A DNA stretch of 64,000 nt from CAWGMT01 sp963823675 (GTDB lineage: Bacteria > Planctomycetota > Planctomycetia > Isosphaerales > Isosphaeraceae), in contig CAWGMT010000014.1 of NCBI GenBank assembly GCA_963823675.1, forward strand, positions 248,001-312,000. Reading direction: 5' to 3'. The position numbers and the translations under genes were made by a program. Positions 39,847-50,515 of the stretch are shown piece after piece (the first letter of the stretch is position 1; each line of letters begins with the position of its first letter). Under the pieces are notes generated by a model that saw only the letters and a program-made list of their open reading frames with translations, was not told where the DNA came from and ran no database searches.

Positions 39847-42800
39847 TCAACGCGGGGCGGCCTCCGAGCCTGACGGCTCCTGGATCAGGAGGGCGAGGGG
39901 AATGGTACGAAACACATCGGCCAGATCGAGGCAGGTCCGGCCCTCGATCTGGCGTGCACTGACGATCTCGCCGCTCAACGCGTTCAGCCAGCGAGTCGAT
40001 CCGGCGTCGGGCAAGGTGAGACGCGAATCGCCCCAGGTCTGGCTGCCGATCGGTGAGGACTGGGAATCCGCACCCATCAGGCCGGCGACCAGGCGGGGCA
40101 CGACGGTGAGGATGGAATGACCTTCAGACTGGCGGGAGAAGGCGACCAAGTGGGCCGCGCGATAGCCGTCGGCCTCGAGTGCGCGATAGGTGCCACGCGC
40201 GTAAAGGTCGAGGCAGTTCTTGCGATGATTCAGGACCGTCCAGATGACATAAAGCTTGATGGCGCCGTCGTCGGGCGCGGCGAGTAGCCGAACCGCCAAG
40301 TCGGATCGACTCGTCCCGGCCGCCAGTTGCTTCCGGAGGTCGCTCAAGCATTCGGCCCGCGCCGTGAAGTCGACCGGACGGCGGTTGTCGGGATCGACCA
40401 AGCTCAGGTCCCAGAGCTCACAGCCCTGGTAGATGTCGGGAATGCCGGGAGAGGTCAACTTCAGCAAGGTCTGCGCCAGCGAGTGGATTACCCCGATCCG
40501 GGCAACCCGGCGCTGAAACGGGAGGAAGTCCTTGAGAAACAGGCTGGCATCGGGGCCTTCGAGGATCTCGGCGACGAAGCGGCAAACCGAGTCAACGTAA
40601 GTCGAGTCGGTCTCGGTCCAGCTCGTGTTGAGCTTGGCTTCGCGGAGCGCCTTGGTCATAAACTGCTGGATGCGAGCCACGAACCCCTCCGGGGGCGCGT
40701 CGTCGGGACCGCCGAAAGGCCAGGCGCCTAAAAGGGTCTGGTACAGCAGGTATTCCTCCCGCGGATCCGGGGCGATGCCTGCTGAAGTCTCGACCTTTTT
40801 CCGGGCATTCCAGCGCGACCAGCGGACCAGGCGAGTGCGCCATTCGTCGGACAACTCGGTGATGAGGTTGATCCGGATGCGGGCATCCTCACCGCGCTTG
40901 GTGTCGTGGGTGGCGGTCGTGGAGAGGCCGCCGGGCCACTGAGTGAGCCGCTCGGAGTTCAGGGCGTGGAAAATGGAAGGGGAGCTGCCGAAGCGGGATG
41001 GGTCGGCGCCGACTTCGTTGAGCGACGCGAGCTTGACCTGGCGATAAAAGGCGGTGTCCTCCAGACTCTTGGCCTGAACCGGCCCGGTTGTCTGCTGGAA
41101 CCGAACCACGAACGCTTCGCGCTGAGCTCGGTCTAGAGGCGTGATCTCCTCGGGGCAGTGGAGAAGCAGGGCGTCCTGTACGAAGGCGAAGACGGTCGCG
41201 TCGATCGTCGGATTGCGCCGCCGGGCGCGGGCGACCGCCTGTTCGATGTAATTTCGGTCGCGATCGGAGACCGCCTGGCCGGGCTGCAAATACGTCCGAT
41301 AGACCGGGAAGTACGCGATCACCTCGCGCAGGGCCCGTCGCAATTCGTCGAGCGTGAAGTCACGGCTGCGGCGATCGCGCTCCGAGATCCGGTTCAACTG
41401 CCGGGCCAGCATGTTCACTTCGCTTGTCAAAGCCGTGCGGGTGATCAACTGCTTGGACCGGTAAAGCACCTCCGCAAATGGCTCGCAGTCGCCCGTGAAC
41501 TCGGCGTATATCGCCTCGATCGTCTGCGCGACCGAGGAATCGACAAACAGGCCGTTCAGCGCATTCAGGTATTCATAGCCCACCGTTCCGTCAATGGGCC
41601 AATCAGCAGGCACGTCCTCGCCGCGGCTGAGGATTTTCTCGGCGACGATGGGGAACCGGCGCGCCAGCGCCCCTTGGGGCTCGGCGTCCAGCACGTTGCG
41701 ATAGTGCATCTGCAACGGCAGGGCGACCTCGTTCCATGCGGTCCCGGGGCGCTCGGCTTCGAGCCGGCGCCGGCTGGCGCGGAGAAACAGGGATTCCTGG
41801 ACGCGGCGAAAGTAGCCGAGTGGGTCGGCCAGGCCGTCGGGGTGGTCGATGCGCAGTCCGGTCACGCCTCCGTCATCAACCCACTGAAAAATGAGGTTGT
41901 GAATGACGTCGAAGACAACGGGGTCCTCGGTCAGGAGGCCGGCCAGGTCGTTGACGTCGAAGAAGCGGCGATAATTGATTTCCTCGGCGGCGACTCGCCA
42001 GTAAGCCAGGCGGTAGACCTGTTCCTCGAGCAGGTTGTGCAGTCGATCGAAGCTCCTCGGATCGCCGGGCGTCCCCCGGAACAAGGCGACGTTCTCGTCG
42101 ATGAACTGGCAGAAATCCGGCCGCTCGGCGCACAGCCGGCGGATCCGCCGCTTGATCACCTCCTTTTCGCGGATTTTCTGCTCGACCTTGATCGGATCGG
42201 CGGTGCCGCGATGAGGCATGTTCTCGGACGACGCCCAGATGCTCCGGTATTCGAGCAAGTCGTCATCCTCGGAGTCGAACCGGCTGAGCAATTCATCGCT
42301 CTGCAGCTCCAGAACCCGCGCGTACGACCGCGGCGCGAGCGGGAGATGGTAATCACCGTATGCGATGAAGAATTCGCCGCCGCTGCGGCCCAAGATGAAC
42401 TTGCCGGCTTCGAGGACCTCGCCGTACTGGCCCTCCAGGATGGGCAACAAGACCCGTCCTTTCAGCTCTTCCTTCACCGGCCGCCAGTCGATGTCGAAGA
42501 AGCGGGCCGAAGGGGCCTGCGGGCCGTTCTCGAGCACGTCGCACCAGAACTTGTTTTCCGCGCCGACGCCCATGTGGTTGGGCACGACGTCGAGCAGCCG
42601 GCCCATGCCTTTGTCGCGCAGTGCGGCGGCCAGACGAACGTGAGCATCGTCGTCGCCGATCTCGCGGTTGATCCGCCCGTGGTCGAAGACGTCGTAACCA
42701 TGAGTGCTCCCCGGGCGGGCCTGGAGGTAGGGGGAGAGATAGACGTCGGTGATCCCCAGATCATGGAGGTAACCGATAATCGCGGCGACGTCCTCCAGCC

Positions 42801-42948
42801 GGAAGGCCTTGGAGAGCTGAAGCCGATACGTCGCGCTCGGGCGGCGCAAGGGCGCCTCGGCCGCAACCTGCGACTCCGCCGTGAGCAGCCAGTCGGCAAT
42901 CGCCTCGGGTGTGGATTCTGGTAGTTTAGTCGCGTGCAGGGCTGACAT
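39847..42948 (-). CDS. treY: Maltooligosyl trehalose synthase
   Basis: About 1,033 residues, within the upper family range. Family marks: YRLQLSKAFRLEDVAAII, YLSPYLQARPGSTHGYDVFD, LDVVPNHMG, catalytic-loop GLRIDHPDGLADP, and the late TATHDTKRGEDARIRIN. It converts the reducing end of a maltooligosaccharide into an alpha-1,1 bond, giving maltooligosyl trehalose. ATG 42948 (MSALHATKL) has a GGTGAG 7 nt upstream and overlaps the glgX end by 23 nt; an ATG at 42972 is also possible. It forms a tight pair with glgX; treZ is divergent across the regulatory gap. Confidence 0.92.
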   Translation of the reverse strand: MSALHATKLPESTPEAIADWLLTAESQVAAEAPLRRPSATYRLQLSKAFRLEDVAAIIGYLHDLGITDVYLSPYLQARPGSTHGYDVFDHGRINREIGDDDAHVRLAAALRDKGMGRLLDVVPNHMGVGAENKFWCDVLENGPQAPSARFFDIDWRPVKEELKGRVLLPILEGQYGEVLEAGKFILGRSGGEFFIAYGDYHLPLAPRSYARVLELQSDELLSRFDSEDDDLLEYRSIWASSENMPHRGTADPIKVEQKIREKEVIKRRIRRLCAERPDFCQFIDENVALFRGTPGDPRSFDRLHNLLEEQVYRLAYWRVAAEEINYRRFFDVNDLAGLLTEDPVVFDVIHNLIFQWVDDGGVTGLRIDHPDGLADPLGYFRRVQESLFLRASRRRLEAERPGTAWNEVALPLQMHYRNVLDAEPQGALARRFPIVAEKILSRGEDVPADWPIDGTVGYEYLNALNGLFVDSSVAQTIEAIYAEFTGDCEPFAEVLYRSKQLITRTALTSEVNMLARQLNRISERDRRSRDFTLDELRRALREVIAYFPVYRTYLQPGQAVSDRDRNYIEQAVARARRRNPTIDATVFAFVQDALLLHCPEEITPLDRAQREAFVVRFQQTTGPVQAKSLEDTAFYRQVKLASLNEVGADPSRFGSSPSIFHALNSERLTQWPGGLSTTATHDTKRGEDARIRINLITELSDEWRTRLVRWSRWNARKKVETSAGIAPDPREEYLLYQTLLGAWPFGGPDDAPPEGFVARIQQFMTKALREAKLNTSWTETDSTYVDSVCRFVAEILEGPDASLFLKDFLPFQRRVARIGVIHSLAQTLLKLTSPGIPDIYQGCELWDLSLVDPDNRRPVDFTARAECLSDLRKQLAAGTSRSDLAVRLLAAPDDGAIKLYVIWTVLNHRKNCLDLYARGTYRALEADGYRAAHLVAFSRQSEGHSILTVVPRLVAGLMGADSQSSPIGSQTWGDSRLTLPDAGSTRWLNALSGEIVSARQIEGRTCLDLADVFRTIPLALLIQEPSGSEAAPR

Positions 42949-45097
42949 CGTGAGACTCACCGGCCTCCTCATGACGTTCGCGCAATTTCAGCACCACCAC
43001 CGAACGGTCCCGCAGGTCGTATTCCTGACCTCCCTCGAAGGCGCCGGGCTCGGCGGACGGCTCGGCCGTATCGAGCAGTCGCTCCCAGTAGCGCTCCGGT
43101 TGGTGCTCAGGCAGCGTGAAGGGGACCGGCTCGAAGTGAGCGTTGAAAAGCACAAGGAGCGTCTCGCCGACGATCGGCTCGCCCCGCTCGTCCACCTCCT
43201 CAACCAGGTCGCCGGCAAGCCGCATCCCCAGGGAGCGGACCGACCCGACGGCCCACGCCTCGTCGCTCATTTCCTGACCATTTGGGCCCAGCCAGGAGAG
43301 GTCCTTGACTCCGGCGCCGCGAATGGGCCGCCCCTTGAAGAACTTCCGCCGCTGAAGCACCGGCTGGCTCCGCCAGATCCAACTGGCCTTCCTCACGAAC
43401 TCGAGGAATCTCTGCTTCCGCTCGTCGATCGAGTCCCAGTCCAGCCAGGTGGTATTGTTGTCCTGGCAATAGGCGTTGTTGTTTCCGCCCTGCGTGTGGC
43501 TCAGCTCATCGCCGCCCAGAAGCATCGGCACACCCTGAGAGAGAAGCAACGTGGCGACGAAATTCCGTTTCTGCTTCTCGCGGAGGGCGACGACCTGCGG
43601 GTCGTCGGTCGGCCCCTCGAAGCCGCAGTTCCAGCTTCGATTGTCGTTGCTCCCATCGCGGTTGTCCTCGAGGTTGGCAAGGTTCTGCTTCTCCTCATAG
43701 CTGACCAGGTCCTGGAGCGTAAAGCCGTCGTGACAGGTGACGAAGTTGATGCTGGCGTACGGCCGCCGGCCGTCATTCTGGTACAAATCGCTGGAGCCCG
43801 ACAATCGCGTCGCCAGCTCGCTGGCCGAGCAACCGTTCCCTTTGATAAAGCTGCGCACGTTGTCTCGATAGATCCCGTTCCACTCGGACCAGCCGATCGG
43901 GAAGTTGCCCACCATGTAGCCACCGGGGCCGACGTCCCACGGCTCGGCGATCAGCTTGACCCGCGAGATCACCGGGTCCTGGTGAATGATGTCGAAGAAC
44001 GCCCCCAGCCGATCCACCTCGTAAAGCTCGCGCGCCAGCGTGCTGGCCAGGTCGAAGCGGAAGCCGTCAACGTGCATCTCGAGTACCCAGTAGCGCAGGC
44101 TGTCCATGATCAACTGAAGGACGCGAGGGTGCGACAAGTTGGGCACGTTGCCACAGCCTGTGAAGTCCATGTAGTAACGGCGATCCTCGGGTGAGAGCAT
44201 GTAGTGCGCGGCATTGTCAACGCCCCGCCAGCAGAGGGTCGGGCCCATCTGGTGGCCCTCGGCTGTATGATTGTAGACCACGTCGAGGATCACCTCGATT
44301 CCCACTGCGTGCAGGGAACGAACCATCGTCTTGAATTGCTGGACCGCGTCGAGGCTGGTGAAAGACGTGGCGTAACGGGGGTCGGGGGCGAAGAAGCCGA
44401 GGGTGTTATAGCCCCAGTAGTTGACCAGGCCTTTGTCAACCAGGAATCGGTCGTCAACGTGATAGTGAATGGGCAGCAGCTCGACGGCTGTGACGCCCAG
44501 CTCGGCGAGGTGCCGGAGGATCGGTTCGGAAGCGAGGCCGGCATACGTGCCTCGCAGGTTCTCGGGCACGCCGGGGTGAAGCTTGGTGAGCCCCTTGACA
44601 TGGGCCTCGTAAATGAGCGTCCGGTGCCAGGGGTGGCGGAGCGGGCGGTCGTCGCCCCAGGTGAATGCCACATCAATGACCTGGGCCAGCGGCGCGAAAG
44701 GGGCGCTGTCCCGTTCGTCGAACGAGAGATCGCCGGCCGGATCACCGATCCGATAACCGAACAGCACATCGTCCCAGCGCAGGTCGCGGCCAATCGCCTT
44801 GGCATACGGGTCGAGCACGATCTTGTGAGGGTTGAAACGGTGGCCGCTGGCGGGCTCATACGGCCCATGGACGCGGTAACCATAGAGCTGGCCGGGCAGG
44901 ACGTCGGGTAGATAGCCGTGCCAGACCAGATCGGTCTGCTCCGGCAGAGTAACGCGTTGCGACTCGCGCTGGGCATCGGGCGAGTCGAACAGACACAGCT
45001 CGACCTTGGTCGCATTCTCGGAGAAGAGGGCGAAGTTGGTGCCCGCGCCGTCCCAGGTTGCGCCGCGCGGGTACGGTTGGCCGGGCCAGATACGCAT
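42926..45097 (-). CDS. glgX: Glycogen debranching enzyme GlgX/TreX-type
   Basis: 723 residues, intact. A CBM48 N-terminus (RGATWDGAGTNFALFSENAT) precedes a GH13 barrel: DVVYNHTAEG, DGFRFDLAS (nucleophile Asp), LIAEPWDVG (acid Glu), FVTCHDGFTLQDL. The late signature GGDELSHTQGGNNNAYCQDN is typical of GlgX/TreX. It removes alpha-1,6 side chains from glycogen and so supplies linear substrate to TreY. First gene of the minus-strand pair with treY. ATG 45097 follows a region shared with the divergent treZ. Confidence 0.93.
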   Translation of the reverse strand: MRIWPGQPYPRGATWDGAGTNFALFSENATKVELCLFDSPDAQRESQRVTLPEQTDLVWHGYLPDVLPGQLYGYRVHGPYEPASGHRFNPHKIVLDPYAKAIGRDLRWDDVLFGYRIGDPAGDLSFDERDSAPFAPLAQVIDVAFTWGDDRPLRHPWHRTLIYEAHVKGLTKLHPGVPENLRGTYAGLASEPILRHLAELGVTAVELLPIHYHVDDRFLVDKGLVNYWGYNTLGFFAPDPRYATSFTSLDAVQQFKTMVRSLHAVGIEVILDVVYNHTAEGHQMGPTLCWRGVDNAAHYMLSPEDRRYYMDFTGCGNVPNLSHPRVLQLIMDSLRYWVLEMHVDGFRFDLASTLARELYEVDRLGAFFDIIHQDPVISRVKLIAEPWDVGPGGYMVGNFPIGWSEWNGIYRDNVRSFIKGNGCSASELATRLSGSSDLYQNDGRRPYASINFVTCHDGFTLQDLVSYEEKQNLANLEDNRDGSNDNRSWNCGFEGPTDDPQVVALREKQKRNFVATLLLSQGVPMLLGGDELSHTQGGNNNAYCQDNNTTWLDWDSIDERKQRFLEFVRKASWIWRSQPVLQRRKFFKGRPIRGAGVKDLSWLGPNGQEMSDEAWAVGSVRSLGMRLAGDLVEEVDERGEPIVGETLLVLFNAHFEPVPFTLPEHQPERYWERLLDTAEPSAEPGAFEGGQEYDLRDRSVVVLKLRERHEEAGESHDVSPARD

Positions 45098-45430
45098 GAT
45101 GTCTCCCTCGGGAAACTGCTTTGACGAAACACATTGAAGGCAGCGAGCCGGCTTACATTCGAGTGACGCTGCGAATTGAGATCGACGTCTTCATCCACCG
45201 CTGCCCGATACCTTCTAATTGAACCGGCGCATCCCGCCCGTGTCCAGAAAGTGCGCGCCGAGACGGGTTAGATCACTCCTGCCGGCTCGTTTCATCCGGC
45301 ATATTCGCTTGCATCGCACCGGCCGGTGATGGAAACTGGGCGTCATTCGAAGACCTCCGGAAGCAAACGCATGATGCCCTGACCGGAAGTGATGCGTGCA
45401 GCATTCGAGCTACGGGCGCGAGGTGCGTCG
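45098..45430. promoter_or_regulatory. Divergent control region between glgX and treZ
   Basis: About 330 bp separating the minus-strand glgX-treY pair from treZ. It must hold both promoters; I could not assign firm -35/-10 boxes or an operator. Confidence 0.4.
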
Positions 45431-47431
45431 ATGACTCATGACGAAGCTGATCTCGCCCCTTTGTTCCGGCCAAAGCAAGCCGCTGTCAGATCGGAGCAAG
45501 CCCCCGATCCGCCGGGAGGGTGGCACCCCTCGCTCGGGGCCTGGCGGGAACGGAACGGCATTCGCTTCCGCGTCTGGGCGCCCGAGAAGGATCAGGTCGA
45601 GCTGGTGCTCGAGGATGAGCCTGGCAACCACCGCGTCATCCCCCTGGAAAAGTACCAGGACCGAACGTTCGGCACCTGGGTAGAAGGGCTTTCGGCCGGC
45701 AGCCGCTACCGCTACCGCGTTGATGACGGCCTGTTCCCCGATCCGGCCTCCCGGTTTCAGCCGGAGGGCGTGCACGGGCCCTCCGAAGTCGTGGACCAGG
45801 CATCATTCTGCTGGACTGACCAAGACTGGCAGGGCATTCCGCGCGACGCCCTGGTGCTCTACGAGCTGCACGTGGGTACGTTCACTCCGCGCGGGACCTT
45901 TGGTGGGATCATCGAGCGGCTGCCCTACCTGGCAGGGCTGGGAATCACGGCGCTCGAGTTGATGCCGGTCGCCGACTTTCCGGGGCAGCGCAACTGGGGA
46001 TACGACGGAGTGCAGCCCTACGCGCCGGCGCGATGCTACGGCCGGCCGGACGACTTGCGGCGCGTGGTCGACGAGGCGCACCGGCTGGGCCTGGGCGTGT
46101 TCCTCGACGTGGTTTACAACCACCTGGGGCCCGAGGGAAACTACCTGGGGGCCTACAGCCCATCCTATTTCTCACCCGACCATGAGAACCCGTGGGGCCG
46201 CGGCTTTAACTTTGACGGTCCCAACAGTTCCATGGTACGCGAGTTCTTCATCGAGAACGCCCTCCACTGGGTCCACGAATACCACCTTGACGGCCTGCGG
46301 CTCGATGCCACGCACGGAATCAGCGACACGACCCCGCGCCATTTCATCGCCCAGCTTACGGCCCGGGTGCGAGAATCGTGCCCCGATCGCCGGGTGCACG
46401 TGATCGCTGAAGACCATCGCAACCTCGCCTACATGGTCAAACGAGAGGGCGAGGGCGGCTGGGGTCTCGATGGAGTCTGGGCCGATGACTTCCACCACGA
46501 GGTGCGGGTAAGACTGGCCGGCGACAGCGAAGGATACTACCGCGACTACAGCGGTTCATTGGCCGACCTGGCCCGAACGCTCAATCGGGGATGGTATTTT
46601 ACGGGACAGTTTTCCCAGGTTCTCGGTGAGAACCGAGGCACCGATCCAGCCGGAATACCGCCGCGGCAGTTCGTCTTCTGCATCCAGAACCACGACCAGA
46701 TCGGCAATCGAGCGTTCGGCGAGCGCTTGCACCATCAGATTGATTTCGCCGCCTACAGGGCTGCCAGCCTGCTCCTGCTCTGCGCCCCGGCGACACCGCT
46801 CTTGTTCATGGGGCAGGAGTGGGCGACCTCCGCACCCTTCCTTTATTTCACCGATCACCCCCAGGAGCTGGCCAAGCTCGTGACCGAGGGCCGCCGCCGC
46901 GAGTTCCGCGAGTTCCGTGCGTTCAGGGACACCGACGCCCGGGACTTGATCCCCGATCCGCAAGCTGAATCCACCTTCCGTGACAGCCGCTTGCCCTGGG
47001 ATGAGCAGAGCCGAGAGCCGCATGCGTCAATCCTCCGCCTCTACCAAGTTCTCGTCGCCCTGCGGCGATCAGAGCCGGCGCTTCACTACGCCGGGCTCGC
47101 CCACTTTGAGGCCTTCGCGCTCTCGGATTCGACTCTGCTGCTGCGACACGATCTCGAGCCTGGCCCGTCTCTGCTTGCCATCGTCCAGATGCACGGGGCC
47201 GCACTCGTCGATCTGAGCGGCCAACCCGCCCTGGAGGGCCTGCGGGAAGCGTGTTGCCAGCTCGTGCTGACCACGGAGGACAGGCCATTCGCCCCGGAAC
47301 CACGGCCGCCGATAGTGGACTTAACGGGCCCCTCGCCGGTGATCCGGTTCGCCCGGCCCTCGGGCGTTCTTCTGCGCGTCTGGCCGTGCGAGCGATCCTG
47401 GCCCGCCGAGGATGATTCACGTGCAAAGTAG
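45431..47431 (+). CDS. treZ: Malto-oligosyltrehalose trehalohydrolase
   Basis: About 666 residues from ATG 45431 (MTHDEADLAPLF); an upstream ATG at 45389 is also open. N-terminal CBM48 (NGIRFRVWAPEKDQVELVLE), then a GH13 barrel: YELHVGTFTPRGTFGGII, DVVYNHLGPEGNYLG, DGLRLDATHGI, HVIAEDHRNL, FCIQNHDQIGNRAFGERL, and LLFMGQEWATSAPFLYFTDH. It cleaves maltooligosyl trehalose to release trehalose. Together with GlgX and TreY the pathway is complete. Intact, 20 bp before the convergent permease gene. Confidence 0.93.
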   Translation: MTHDEADLAPLFRPKQAAVRSEQAPDPPGGWHPSLGAWRERNGIRFRVWAPEKDQVELVLEDEPGNHRVIPLEKYQDRTFGTWVEGLSAGSRYRYRVDDGLFPDPASRFQPEGVHGPSEVVDQASFCWTDQDWQGIPRDALVLYELHVGTFTPRGTFGGIIERLPYLAGLGITALELMPVADFPGQRNWGYDGVQPYAPARCYGRPDDLRRVVDEAHRLGLGVFLDVVYNHLGPEGNYLGAYSPSYFSPDHENPWGRGFNFDGPNSSMVREFFIENALHWVHEYHLDGLRLDATHGISDTTPRHFIAQLTARVRESCPDRRVHVIAEDHRNLAYMVKREGEGGWGLDGVWADDFHHEVRVRLAGDSEGYYRDYSGSLADLARTLNRGWYFTGQFSQVLGENRGTDPAGIPPRQFVFCIQNHDQIGNRAFGERLHHQIDFAAYRAASLLLLCAPATPLLFMGQEWATSAPFLYFTDHPQELAKLVTEGRRREFREFRAFRDTDARDLIPDPQAESTFRDSRLPWDEQSREPHASILRLYQVLVALRRSEPALHYAGLAHFEAFALSDSTLLLRHDLEPGPSLLAIVQMHGAALVDLSGQPALEGLREACCQLVLTTEDRPFAPEPRPPIVDLTGPSPVIRFARPSGVLLRVWPCERSWPAEDDSRAK

Positions 47432-47451
47432 TCCGATCAGAACCGGCGGTC

Positions 47452-49121
47452 TCAAATGGGTTCCGCTTTCCGCAGCGACCAGACCGCCAGCGCGGCGGCC
47501 AGTCCCGCCGCGGCCACCACCAGCAGCATGATCAACGCCACTCCCGCGAGATGGCTTTCGACCCCGGTATGCAGCAAGCCCCAGAGGAAGACCGACATCG
47601 GCTCGACGCCCGGCGGGTAGGCGATGTTCGTCGCCGGCAACTCACCCAGGCCGATCGCAAACGCGGTCGCCCACGCCGCCAACAGCGGGCGCCGGGAGAG
47701 CGGCAGCGCCACGTGCAGAACCTGTCCGCCCGGACCATAGCCGTCGAGCGCAGCCGCATCGAGATAGTCTTGAGGGAAGGAACGAACCAGCGGCCAGAGC
47801 AAGAGGATCGCGTACGGGAGCGAGCGGAGGGTCTGCGCCAGAACCACCATGGCCAGGGAATCGTAGATCACCGGCAGGTCGCGGTAAGCCAGGACCAGAG
47901 CCATGCCGGCCACCGAGCCGGGCGTCGCCAAGGTGAGAACGAGCACCGACATGGTGATGACCCGCGCGGTGGCTGCGCGGCGACTGTACCAGGCGAGCGA
48001 CCAGGCCATGGCGACCGCGAGCGTCGCCGCCATGGCGCTATTGAGGAGCGACGTTTTCAGTGGCTGGGCGATCTCGCCGGCGGCGAAGCGCAAAGTGCCT
48101 TCCAGGCCCGCGAGCGACCAGGTCGGCGGCAGTCCTGAACTCACCCGGCCGCCGACCCGGCCCGCGCGCCAGATCAGTCCATAAAGAGGCAGGGCGACGC
48201 CGTTGCCGACAACGGCCAGCAGCAAGAGCCCGCACGGGACTCGCCAGCGCTTCAGCGCCCAGGCTCGCGGCCGGGCAAACGACGAGATCGACCGCGCGGG
48301 ATCGTAGCGCGCCAGCCACTGGCCGACGATGAGAATCAGCAATCCGAGGAGGAGCAGGGGGGGTAGTGCGACCAGGGCAGCCTCGCCGGGGCCTCGGCCC
48401 AGGATGTACTGGACGTAAGCCTCCTCGGCGTAAGTGCGCACCTGGAGCAGGTCGGTGACGGTCATGTCGCCCGCCGTGAGCACGGCCACCGCCAGCGCGG
48501 CCGCGGCGATCGTGCTGACCGTGCGGCGCAGCGAAACGCGCGCCAGGACTGACAACGGATGCATCTCGAGCCGGGCCGACTCCTCGAGCTCGGGCTCGAC
48601 GGCGCACAAGCCCACGCCTTCGATGAGCACGACCCACGGCAAGGCGGCCAAAGCGTGCACGATCGCCGCGCCCACGCGGCCCACCAGGATCGGCCTCATG
48701 CCGATCACCTGCGCTCGCCCAGCATTTCCCAGAGCGCCCAGCCACGCCGTCGCATGCAAGGGGAGCGGGACGAACACCGCCAGCGCGAAGAGCATCACGA
48801 GCAACCACCGGCCCCAGGCGTCGGTGCGGAACAGAAGCACGGCGAGCACGACACCCAAAGGAAGCGCAATCGCCTCGGTCAAGAGCACCAGTGCGATCGA
48901 TTCTCGCGCCAGGAGCACGGGCCGCGAGAATCCGCGAGACTCGCCCAGAAGCTCGAACGAGCCTGCCGTATCCAGCGCCACGCCGGCGGAAGCAATCGCT
49001 TGATCGGGCGCAGCCACGACCGAGCGCTCTCGATCAAAGTCGCCAGCGCGGGCCAGCCGGCGACTGCTGTGACGGCGACGAGCAGGGTCAGCCGGGCCAG
49101 CCAGCGTGAAGCCCGGCTCAT
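47452..49121 (-). CDS. ABC transporter permease, FbpB/ThiP type with two permease halves (one frameshift)
   Basis: About 556 residues. ATG 49121 overlaps the stop of the TIM-barrel gene by ATGA; the first helix is ARLTLLVAVTAVAGWPALAT. A frame change near 49010 leads to AAPDQAIASAGVALD and the long frame. Two BPD_transp_1 halves of about six helices each are present, with EAA-type loops (VEPELEESARLEMHPLSVLA; DYLDAAALDGYGPGGQVLH). Such permeases import ferric iron, thiamine or other small solutes with a binding protein and an ATPase, neither of which is here. Coupling to a sugar-phosphate-isomerase-like gene is unusual for this class. Confidence 0.85.
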
Positions 49122-49942
49122 TTGCGCAACCCGGCGGCTCTCATCAAAGCCGCGGTCTTGAGATAGGCTTCGGTCACCCACTCCACGATCTTCTCCGGCT
49201 CGGGAGAGTATTCCAGCTCGATGGATACGGCGGCATCGGCTATCTGGAGACTCTTGATCGCGGTCAAGTAGGGTGCAAAGTTGACGACCCCGCGCCCCGG
49301 CGGCAGGTCGCCGTGAACCTTGCCATCGCAATCGGAGATATGGACATGAGCCACGCGCCCGCGCAACCCTTCGACCAGAGCGGCCGGCTGCCCGGCCAGG
49401 ACCAGATGCGAGATATCGAGGTTGGCCTTGACCGTGGGCAAAGCGACATCGTTCAGAAATCGGGCCATGCTGGCGACGTCGCTTACGAGCGACAGCTTGA
49501 ACGGCTCGAGCTCGACCGCGATCTCCAGTCCCAGATCGGCAGCGTAGCCACCCAGCGTCTGGAGATGGCGGACGGCGGTCGCCCACTGGTCGCCGGGAGG
49601 GATCACTTCCTGCTGCCAGATGTACTCGCCCAGCACCAGAAGGACGTTCCTGGCTTCGAGCAGGTAGGCCATGTCGAGATAGGCCTTCACGCGCTCGACA
49701 TGAAAGCGCTGAACGCTGGTATTGAAGTCGATCAGGCCGACTGCAACGCAGGCGATGCTGACGATGGGCAACCCGGCTTTCGCACACTCGTCCCTGATCA
49801 GGCGGACTTCCTTGACGTCGATCTCGAGCGGGTCGGCGAAGACGTCGATCGAGTCGAAGCCGATTTCCTTGGTCTTGTGAATGCCAAAGGCCGTCCCGCG
49901 GCCCGCTTGCACCCAGGCGGAATTGATCAGTCCGAGTTTCAT
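49118..49942 (-). CDS. Sugar phosphate isomerase/epimerase-like TIM barrel
   Basis: 274 residues, intact. ATG 49942 (MKLGLINSAWVQAGRG) has GGAGGA 9 nt upstream. TIM-barrel family marks: EIGFDSIDVFADPLEID, EIAVELEPFKLSL, VKANLDISHLVLAGQ, VAHVHISDCDGKVHGDLPPG, and VSIELEYSPEPEKIVEWV. The metal-binding Glu, Asp and His positions typical of the xylose-isomerase-like superfamily are present. Translationally coupled to the downstream permease (ATGA). Substrate unknown; probably catabolism or epimerisation of a sugar. Confidence 0.88.
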   Translation of the reverse strand: MKLGLINSAWVQAGRGTAFGIHKTKEIGFDSIDVFADPLEIDVKEVRLIRDECAKAGLPIVSIACVAVGLIDFNTSVQRFHVERVKAYLDMAYLLEARNVLLVLGEYIWQQEVIPPGDQWATAVRHLQTLGGYAADLGLEIAVELEPFKLSLVSDVASMARFLNDVALPTVKANLDISHLVLAGQPAALVEGLRGRVAHVHISDCDGKVHGDLPPGRGVVNFAPYLTAIKSLQIADAAVSIELEYSPEPEKIVEWVTEAYLKTAALMRAAGLRK

Positions 49943-50163
49943 GGAGCGCGATCCTCCGAGGCCGCAAGTATCTGCCAAGTCGAAGATCAGTCGAAGATCC
50001 CCGCTCTCTCAACTCTACCCGGATGATCATCCTGCGAGGAGAAGGCAGGGAGGAAAGCCCGTTGCATCGCCTGGTCTCGTTACCCGTGCTGTCTGTGATT
50101 GCCATGCTACAATCTGCTTCCTCATGAGCAATGATAGGCGCAATCGCGACTCGAGCGAACGTG

Positions 50164-50454
50164 ATGGCCAAGCCTTACGACGTGACGACCAAGGACCTTC
50201 TGCGGCGGGCCCCTCCCGCCTGGATGGCTTACTTCCGGCTGAGCGCCGGCGGACCGATCGAGGCCATCGCCGCCGACGTATCGACCGTTCCCGCCGAGAC
50301 CGATCAAGTTTGCCGCGTAGGCGGGAGCGGGCCCCACCTCGTCCACATCGAGATGCAGAGCAGCAGGGACAGCAACCTGGCCAGGCGACTACGGCGATAC
50401 AATGCGCTGCTCGACCTCAAGTACAACCTTTCGCGCAGCGCCCGGCGAGCTTGA
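50164..50454 (+). pseudogene. N-terminal fragment of Rpn-family (PD-(D/E)XK) nuclease/transposase-like protein
   Basis: About 96 residues. It begins AKPYDVTTKDLLRRAPPAWM, typical of Rpn-like proteins, and carries HLVHIEMQSSRDSNLARRLR with the E-x-Q of the nuclease core, then YNALLDLKYNL. After that the frame runs into a stop (SRSARRA), where family members continue for 150-200 residues. A frameshift or deletion at ~50435 is likely. It lies immediately upstream of the second blaI promoter. Confidence 0.7.
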
Positions 50455-50515
50455 TTTAAGGGCGCGACGCTGCCTGCGCATCGTGCCGCAACATTAATCA
50501 TTTCCCGATCTGGTC

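Noticed and set aside
41158..44911. Long plus-strand open frames opposite treY and glgX
   Set aside because: They lie antisense to two intact enzymes with clear motifs and have no domain of their own.
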